NCBI GenBank assembly: GCA_902782895.1
Contig: CACZPA010000103.1
Coordinates: 1-11,279 of the forward strand
Reading direction: 5' to 3'
Source: an uncultured Eubacteriales bacterium
Lineage (GTDB): Bacteria; Bacillota; Clostridia; Lachnospirales; Bianqueaceae
DNA: 11,279 bases
Each line of letters begins with the position of its first letter. Position 1 is the first letter of the stretch. The notes under the pieces were generated by a model. That model searched no databases. It was not told the DNA's origin and saw only the letters and a list, made by a program, of their open reading frames with translations. Positions 5,830 to 11,279 of the stretch are shown one piece after another. The position numbers and the translations under genes were made by a program.

Positions 5830-7350
5830 TTACCGGTTCTCGTCGCCGTCCTGCTTGATCGCGCCGTCGAGCAGTCTCCGGATCTTCTCCCTCAAGCCGT
5901 CATCGAACTCTTTTGCCTCCAGATCCGTCAGCTCCGTACTGAGTGCCTCCGATATCTCCGCAATCGGCTGCTCCTGGAGCATCGTCCAGTCCTCCAGCAC
6001 CTGAAGCGCGGTTTTCCTGACGCCGGTGACAGGAGACCACAGACCTGCCGCGACGATATCCTCTCCGGCATTCGGAAATCCGCAGAGATTCTGCAGCACG
6101 TATTCCAGCTTATTGTATACATCATAACCGGCCGCAAAACGGTTTTCGTCCGCGGGATCACGCCGCATCTGAGAAAGCGGCAGCTTCTCGCGCACCAGCT
6201 CGAGTACGGATTCGATATGCTCTTCCGATGACATCAGATAAGAGCTCTGCCAGAACTGATTGTCAAAATCCGCCCGCATGCACTCCAGCAGCGCGTCCGC
6301 ATAATCCAACTCCAGCGCGTCTGCGATCCGTACGCCTTTCCCGTCCCTGACAGCTTTCAGAACAACTTCCTGGCACTCGTCCGTGGACAAAAGCTCCATG
6401 CTTCTTTCCGCAGCCGCGGGGAGCGCGTATTCTTCATCCGCGGCCCACCTGTAGATATCGAGAATATTGTCATAATCATCCACATCCAGTTCGAATTCAT
6501 CGGCCCGCACCAGATAATCCATCAGGACATCTTCTGCTTCATCCTCTAAAGCAGACAATCCCTCTACCGGCCCTTCATCCGACATCGCGCTGATGATATC
6601 TCCGATCGCCGTGTATTCCTTCTTCGTTATCGGGCCCTTCATGTATTCTCTGACATTTGCCTTCTCCCACACGGTCAGCGCCGAATAGGCGGACATGATA
6701 TTATTATGAATCCCTTCCAGAATCATCCATTCGCGGATCTCGGGCGTGGTCGCTTCCAGCCGCTCCAACGTGTGTATCCGTCCCCAGCCATGTATTTTCT
6801 GCACCAGCCGGAAGATCTCATCGTTCGCGTTGGCCCAGTTCAGCATGTTAAAAACAGCAAAGATCGTGAACTCATCGCTCAGTCCGATGGTACGGACAGC
6901 ATCCTTGACAGCCGCATCCTTCGCGACGAAAAGCTCCATGATGGAAAGCCCGTATTTAACGGATTCTCTGTCCGCTGAATGCAGGACTAACGCCAGTGCG
7001 GTCCGGTGCAGGTTCTCCGGATTGAAATCCGCCTTATGCGACAGGATATACTGCTGCAGATCGTCAATAACAAGTACCGCTCCGAAAGATCTCCCCAGCT
7101 CCGCAAAAGCCGCGTCAGCCTCCGCAGCCTTGCCTTCAGACGCCAAGTGCAGTGCCTTGATCAGCTGCGCCATTCCGGAATCATCGATATCCGTCTGCTG
7201 CATATGAAAAATCGTGACGCCATCCTTCGCGCCGTCTCCGAAGCTGAATCCGCCCTCTGTCTCATACCGCGGCAGAGAGAAGTCCTCCGGCAGCGCTCCG
7301 TTCTGCACTCCGTCCAGGATGCTCTCGTATAGCGATTTCTGTATATTCAT
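5830..7350 (-). CDS. All-helical 506-residue protein of unknown function
   Basis: A soluble acidic protein with no signal peptide and no membrane segment, built almost wholly of amphipathic helices, suggesting a HEAT-like or other alpha-solenoid scaffold. It opens MNIQKSLYESILDGVQNGALPEDFSLP; the densest conserved-looking block is around 187-235 (HGWGRIH, REWMILEGIHNN, SAYSAL). I recall similar clostridial proteins carrying the database label 'limonene hydroxylase', but nothing here looks like a hydroxylase: no heme, flavin or metal signature is visible, so that name should not be carried over. The ATG at 7350 has AAGGAGG 4 bases upstream, a slightly short spacing. It follows the propeller-like gene by 40 bases and is probably in the same operon. 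Its stop at 5830-5832 is followed at once by the tandem repeat array, with the reading frame open beyond the stop to 5488. Confidence 0.85.
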   Translation of the reverse strand: MNIQKSLYESILDGVQNGALPEDFSLPRYETEGGFSFGDGAKDGVTIFHMQQTDIDDSGMAQLIKALHLASEGKAAEADAAFAELGRSFGAVLVIDDLQQYILSHKADFNPENLHRTALALVLHSADRESVKYGLSIMELFVAKDAAVKDAVRTIGLSDEFTIFAVFNMLNWANANDEIFRLVQKIHGWGRIHTLERLEATTPEIREWMILEGIHNNIMSAYSALTVWEKANVREYMKGPITKKEYTAIGDIISAMSDEGPVEGLSALEDEAEDVLMDYLVRADEFELDVDDYDNILDIYRWAADEEYALPAAAERSMELLSTDECQEVVLKAVRDGKGVRIADALELDYADALLECMRADFDNQFWQSSYLMSSEEHIESVLELVREKLPLSQMRRDPADENRFAAGYDVYNKLEYVLQNLCGFPNAGEDIVAAGLWSPVTGVRKTALQVLEDWTMLQEQPIAEISEALSTELTDLEAKEFDDGLREKIRRLLDGAIKQDGDENR

Positions 7351-7390
7351 ATGCCCTCCTTATTCTGGGGAGATAATGTTATAAAGTATC

Positions 7391-8311
7391 TTACACCTTG
7401 CCAAGGCTGTAGAACCCGCCCTGTGGCGAAGCGTTCGTGCTGCAGATCAATTCCTGTCCCCATAAGCTGCAGCATTCCAGTTCTTCCGGCCCCATCTGCG
7501 TATTGCGCAGATCCACCTGTGCAATCATGTGTTTTTCATCCAGATCGAATACCAACAGTCCGTCCGGACGCTCTTCATCTCCGCAGCCAAATGTATAAAA
7601 CAACTTGTTCCCCGCGATCATGCCGCCCTGTGTAAAAGGAAATACAAAAGGCGCTGTGAACTGATCCTGAATATCCTGCGGTCCGAAGCGCACAAATCCC
7701 CCTTTAAGCGGATCCGGCAGCGGAAACTGTGTAATCACATATCGATTATCTTTATAGAATTCTTTGAAAGCAGGCGTTGTACGGTATAATGCCGAAAACA
7801 TATAGACGGCCTTCTGCCGGTAGTCCACAAACCACGCAGGGCATCCCCAGCACGGTTTGATCCATGGCATTCCCTCCATCGGCTCATCCTTATAGCTGAT
7901 GATCTGCAGGCATTCGCTTCTGCCACCGATCACACGTCCGTCCGGGCCATATTCCAGATGTAAATCCTCCACGGCACAGCGATAATAATAACCGTCCTCA
8001 TCGGCTCCTGTCCCATGTCCGATCGTAACGTATAATAACGGCACCGGATTCCCGTCCCTGTGCACATCGCTGAACATGCACTGGTTGGCATGGTTCGTAA
8101 ACGCAGGCGACGGGTTCCCTTCATTAGCCGAGCCCAGCGGAAAACAAGTCAACGGCCGGCTGTCCTGGCTCTTCAGATCATAGATTGCACATTGTCCGGT
8201 ATGATAAAGCTGAAACGCATAATCTTCCCATACAGCCATACCCTGTGACGAATGGAAAGGCTTATCAAACCGCATATGCAGCTTCAGATTTCGATTATCT
8301 ATCTGTTTCAT
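7391..8311 (-). CDS. Soluble beta-propeller-like protein of unknown function
   Basis: 306 residues with no signal peptide or membrane helix, rich in aromatic residues and short beta-strand-like stretches separated by turns. Examples are MAVWEDYAFQLYHTGQCAIYDL near the start, PLLYVTIGHG around residue 90, KAVYMFSALY in the middle, KLFYTFGCG and GLLVFDLDEKHMIAQVDL near the end. This alternation of 'value as seen' and 'label' strands is typical of YncE- or WD-like propellers, but I cannot assign a family. The ATG at 8311 has AAGGA 8 bases upstream. It begins 30 bases after the oxidoreductase and is most likely co-transcribed with it. A role as a binding partner or as an enzyme of a propeller class in the same pathway is possible; nothing in the sequence shows which. 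The gene is clearly real from its context, codon use and ribosome site. Confidence 0.85.
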   Translation of the reverse strand: MKQIDNRNLKLHMRFDKPFHSSQGMAVWEDYAFQLYHTGQCAIYDLKSQDSRPLTCFPLGSANEGNPSPAFTNHANQCMFSDVHRDGNPVPLLYVTIGHGTGADEDGYYYRCAVEDLHLEYGPDGRVIGGRSECLQIISYKDEPMEGMPWIKPCWGCPAWFVDYRQKAVYMFSALYRTTPAFKEFYKDNRYVITQFPLPDPLKGGFVRFGPQDIQDQFTAPFVFPFTQGGMIAGNKLFYTFGCGDEERPDGLLVFDLDEKHMIAQVDLRNTQMGPEELECCSLWGQELICSTNASPQGGFYSLGKV

Positions 8312-8341
8312 CTTACATGTCCTTGTTTATGTTACAGTTGC

Positions 8342-9733
8342 TTACACTTCAAGAAAAGCTCCCTGCTCCCGCAGTTTTTGCTGTAGTTCTGAGACGCTAA
8401 CGTCAGAAACGGCCAGTCTCTGCTGCACAGCCATTGCGGCAGCCTGTCCTGCCGCCTGCCCCATTGCCGTACTCGGAGGCATTACCCGGATCGCTCCGGC
8501 GGCATCCGATTCAGCGGATACACATCGCCCGGCAACCAGCAGATTATCGATTCTCTCGGGCACCAGACACCGATAGGGGATCCCGTACCACCGTCCATTC
8601 CGGATCGCAGCATATTGATTGCTCAGCGGGCCGAATCGTCCGTGTACGTCCACAGAATTCGATGCCAGGCAGATGCTGTCGGAAGGTACTTTCCCTTCCA
8701 GCAGGTCATCCGTCATCAGGCGATACAGTCCTTTGACATGGCGGCTTTCACGGATTCCAAGCGTGCTTGCGCTGCACAACAGCCTTGCGTCCTCGCATCC
8801 GGGCACATATTTACGGAAGAAATTGAAAATGATCTCGACCTGCTTGCGGCCTTCGATCTCACCGCGTGTCAGGCTCTGATTATCTGTCGCGTCCACGCCC
8901 ATGACCCGCGAGGTATTGATAAACCACTCGTCCTCTTTAACTCCGCGGAAAAGCCCGATTGACACGCGCTGCAGCGGCCAGTCTCCATGCTCCCGTGCTT
9001 CCGTCACACGCCAATGCAATGACCGGTAATTCACCCCGTCCTTGCGGTAAAACTGATCCTTATGCGCCACGATATCGGCTTCGAGCGGTGCAAGCCGGAC
9101 ATTCCCGATCCGGAAGAAAAGCGAAGCAGGCTGGATCAGGCCAAGTTCTTCATTTCCTTTCTCGCATGGTACGCCCGCACGGTATGCAACATCCGCATCT
9201 CCAGTGCAATCGATGAAAACATCCGCACTGACCGCTTCAAGACCTGCTTTAGAATCGATGATGATCTGCCGGATCGTTCCGTCCTGCACCACCGGTTCAA
9301 CAAACCTTGTGTGATACAGCACGCGCACCCCGGCCTCTGCCAGCATCTCATCCATCACAATCTTCAGACACTCCGGTTCAAAAGGCGTCACATGATCATG
9401 TCCCAGCACAATCCAGGAAGTGAAAGCGGTTCCCGCACGGACACCCTCCGGATGGATCGCTCCACCGCACATGACCATACGGTTGACCAGCTCTTCAAAC
9501 AGCCCGCGGATAATCATCTGCTTGCCGTCTTTGTCATAGGAGGTCATAAAAGGGCCGACCAGACCACGCGTCGCCATTCCGCCGGCACAACCGCCCTCTT
9601 CGATCAGCAGAGTATCAGCTCCTGCTCTCGCGGCCGCGACCGCGGCACAGAATCCGCTCGGCCCGCCGCCGACAACAACGACCTGCGCCTGATATCTAAC
9701 TTCTACCTTTTTGCTGAACAGAATCGTATTCAT
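8342..9733 (-). CDS. FAD-dependent oxidoreductase (FAD_oxidored family)
   Basis: Predicted cytosolic flavoprotein that oxidises or reduces a small organic substrate; 463 residues. The N-terminal Rossmann fold shows V-V-V-V-G22-G-G-P-S-G27 (GxGxxG) with E45 at the end of the second strand for the adenosine ribose. GGCAGGMAT follows at about 47-55, typical of this family. A DCTGDADVAYRAGVP segment near 173-187 is the second FAD contact, LGIRESR lies near 324-330, and the C-terminal AGRCVSAESDAAGAIRVMPPSTAMGQAAG block near 397-425 closes the FAD site. These motifs place it with the PF12831-type oxidoreductases found in carbohydrate and aromatic-compound clusters of gut bacteria. Its ATG overlaps the MATE stop (ATGA, 9730-9733), indicating translational coupling, and AGGAAAG lies a few bases upstream. 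Substrate unknown. Confidence 0.93.
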   Translation of the reverse strand: MNTILFSKKVEVRYQAQVVVVGGGPSGFCAAVAAARAGADTLLIEEGGCAGGMATRGLVGPFMTSYDKDGKQMIIRGLFEELVNRMVMCGGAIHPEGVRAGTAFTSWIVLGHDHVTPFEPECLKIVMDEMLAEAGVRVLYHTRFVEPVVQDGTIRQIIIDSKAGLEAVSADVFIDCTGDADVAYRAGVPCEKGNEELGLIQPASLFFRIGNVRLAPLEADIVAHKDQFYRKDGVNYRSLHWRVTEAREHGDWPLQRVSIGLFRGVKEDEWFINTSRVMGVDATDNQSLTRGEIEGRKQVEIIFNFFRKYVPGCEDARLLCSASTLGIRESRHVKGLYRLMTDDLLEGKVPSDSICLASNSVDVHGRFGPLSNQYAAIRNGRWYGIPYRCLVPERIDNLLVAGRCVSAESDAAGAIRVMPPSTAMGQAAGQAAAMAVQQRLAVSDVSVSELQQKLREQGAFLEV

Positions 9734-11097
9734 TTCTTTCCTGTTCTCTCACGCCATTTTCCGGACAGCAGATATGTTCCGCCGATAAAGAACGGCACGA
9801 TTCCCGCCAGCGCGTTTCCGTACCAGAAGCCCTTAATGCCCCAGTTGAGATACACACCGAGGAAAAGCGCGATGCCGATACGCGCGACAATACCGTCCAG
9901 CAGCGCTACGGTCAGGTTCAGCTTGGAATTGCCCGAGCCGTTGATCAATGCGAAATTGGCAGGACGCAGCGTCGCTCCGGTATACTGCACCATCGCGACC
10001 GGTACATACGTCAGTGCCATCGTCAGGACCGCTTCGTCACTGGAGAACAGTCCGAAAAGCCACTCCGAATGGAAAAGTGTAATCACGGCCATAATGCTTG
10101 CCGGGATCGCGACGATCCACAACGCAGAATAGACAACCTTCGGCACGCGTTCGGTCTTCCTCGCGCCAAGCGCCTGTGAAATCATGGCTCCGCCGGCGGA
10201 CGAGATCGCCTGGCTGACAACATTCAGCATCTGTTCGAGTTTCCTCGCGACGCCCGTGACCGCGACAGCGACCGTTCCATAGGAATTGATATACGAATTG
10301 ACAAAAAGCATGGAGAAAGTGACGGCAGCGGACTGGATGACCATCGGCACACCCAGTGAAATCAGCTGTCCCCGCACTTCTTTGTACATACGGAAATGCT
10401 TTGGCTTAAAGTCGAAATGGATCTGTTCTCTGTTGCGATACAGCAGCCGCAACGCGAACAGGAAGCTGACGGCCTGTCCGATAACCGTTGCCAGCGCCGC
10501 TCCGAAGGGGCCCATTTTCAGCAGCGCTACGAATACAAGGTCCAGAATGATATTGATAACGGAAGCGATCGCGATGAACTGGAACGGATGCTTGGAATCG
10601 CCCATGCCGCGCAGGATCGCGGATACCATGTTGTAACCGTAGATGAAGATGATGCCGCAAATACAGGTCAGGCTGTACTGGCTTGTATAGAGCCAGATCT
10701 CCTCCGGTGTATTCAGCCAGTCCAGGATCTTACCATAGAAGATGAAGAAAACAACCATAAGCACCAGCGCGATGCTCATCAGCAGGGTGAACAGCGTCCC
10801 AACCATCTTGCCGACCTTATCGTGGTTGTTTTCTCCGACATAACGTGAGATCAGAATCTGTCCCGCATTGGAAAAGCCCATGGCAATAAATGTAATCAAC
10901 TGCAGGACCTCTCCGCCGATCGAAACCGCAGACAGTCCGTGTGTGCCGACAAACTGTCCCACGACGACCATGTCCACCATGTTGTAGACCATCTGCAGCA
11001 GACCGGACAGGAAAAGCGGCATCGCAAACCGCAGCAGTGTCCCCGGTACGCTTCCGACCGTCAAGTCCCGTATTAAATGTTCCTCTTTTGCTTTCAT
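9730..11097 (-). CDS. MATE-family multidrug/metabolite exporter
   Basis: A 455-residue membrane protein with about 12 helices in two homologous halves, the usual size for a NorM/DinF-type cation-coupled exporter of the MATE family. Marks: PLFLSGLLQMVYNMVDMVVV around residues 27-46, the family's first-helix signature; SNAGQILISRYVGENN in the next loop; an AILRGMGDSKHP segment; and the second-half repeat VIQSAAVTFSMLFVNSYIN. The ATG at 11097 is preceded by AAAGGAGA. It begins 10 bases after the stop of the upstream unrecognised gene and shares an ATGA overlap with the FAD oxidoreductase. Pairing with an oxidoreductase suggests it may export the substrate or product of that enzyme, or protect against a toxic intermediate. 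Substrate not predictable. Confidence 0.94.
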   Translation of the reverse strand: MKAKEEHLIRDLTVGSVPGTLLRFAMPLFLSGLLQMVYNMVDMVVVGQFVGTHGLSAVSIGGEVLQLITFIAMGFSNAGQILISRYVGENNHDKVGKMVGTLFTLLMSIALVLMVVFFIFYGKILDWLNTPEEIWLYTSQYSLTCICGIIFIYGYNMVSAILRGMGDSKHPFQFIAIASVINIILDLVFVALLKMGPFGAALATVIGQAVSFLFALRLLYRNREQIHFDFKPKHFRMYKEVRGQLISLGVPMVIQSAAVTFSMLFVNSYINSYGTVAVAVTGVARKLEQMLNVVSQAISSAGGAMISQALGARKTERVPKVVYSALWIVAIPASIMAVITLFHSEWLFGLFSSDEAVLTMALTYVPVAMVQYTGATLRPANFALINGSGNSKLNLTVALLDGIVARIGIALFLGVYLNWGIKGFWYGNALAGIVPFFIGGTYLLSGKWRERTGKK

Positions 11098-11107
11098 CTT
11101 GTCTCCT

Positions 11108-11279
11108 TTAATTCTCCATCATCAGTCCGATAATTTCCTTATCCGTCTGTTCCATACCAAAGCGCGCGAGCTTCCCGACTGCTGTAATCGTGTTCTCTAC
11201 GCCTTTCTTAACAATTCCGTCCCCGCCGTAGAACTGGTTCCCGTTCTCGTACATCGCGAGACCGATCAGCCCCGCGTCC
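11108..11279 (-). CDS. C-terminal end of an unrecognised protein, 5' part outside window
   Basis: Only the last 56 codons before the TAA at 11108-11110 are present. They read DAGLIGLAMYENGNQFYGGDG, then IVKKGVENTITAVGKLARFG, ending EQTDKEIIGLMMEN. The stretch is soluble and mostly helical, with a Gly-rich turn. I do not recognise the family. Codon use matches its neighbours, and the stop overlaps the ribosome site of the MATE gene 10 bases downstream, so it belongs to the same operon and is probably its upstream member. Confidence 0.8.
   Translation of the reverse strand, partial: DAGLIGLAMYENGNQFYGGDGIVKKGVENTITAVGKLARFGMEQTDKEIIGLMMEN

Noticed and set aside
7376..7404. Possible minus-strand promoter TTGGCA ... 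TAACAT upstream of the 506-residue gene
   Set aside because: With 17-base spacing the -10 is poor, and the better TATAAC needs only 15 bases; the 40-base gap fits simple co-transcription.
9062..10132. Plus-strand ORF of 356 codons opposite the FAD oxidoreductase and MATE genes
   Set aside because: Shadow of two well-supported minus-strand genes; low-complexity His/Arg/Ser composition and no domain.

Overview
The window looks like the chromosome of a mid-GC Firmicute of the class Clostridia, probably a gut or rumen member of the Lachnospiraceae or Oscillospiraceae. This is judged from the AAGGAGG-type ribosome sites, the short-spaced co-directional genes, the membrane-anchored AraC regulator and the general style of the proteins. 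No ribosomal or marker gene is present, so placement is an inference.

Left end (1-3535): a lipoprotein solute-binding subunit of an oligopeptide-type ABC transporter (minus strand, 3' end outside the window) is divergent from a membrane-bound AraC/XylS regulator (plus strand). The roughly 280-base gap between them carries a candidate promoter for each gene and a cluster of short direct repeats. This is a plausible sensor-plus-target pair. The regulator's true start appears to be a TTG at 1095, because a TTGACA-17-TATGAT promoter lies downstream of the upstream ATG at 975. A strong two-way hairpin terminator at 3479-3528 closes the regulator and the leftward gene train that converges on it.

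Centre and right (3579-11279): one long minus-strand train. Read in transcription order it is: the end of an unrecognised gene, a MATE exporter, an FAD-dependent oxidoreductase that overlaps it by 4 bases, a soluble propeller-like protein, a 506-residue all-helical protein, a 110-base array of 13-14 bp tandem repeats, a 75-codon ORF resembling the start of a PAS domain, an AEC-family permease and a nucleoside hydrolase. A near-perfect promoter (TTGACA-16-TATAAT) inside the 75-codon ORF, followed by a leader hairpin, probably gives the permease and hydrolase their own transcript.

Together the genes suggest handling of a small organic molecule: flavin-dependent oxidation, N-glycosidic bond cleavage, and two carriers for import or export. 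The substrate cannot be named from sequence. The two least explained items are the repeat array with its in-frame continuation into the PAS-like ORF, and the two conserved-looking proteins of unknown function next to the oxidoreductase.
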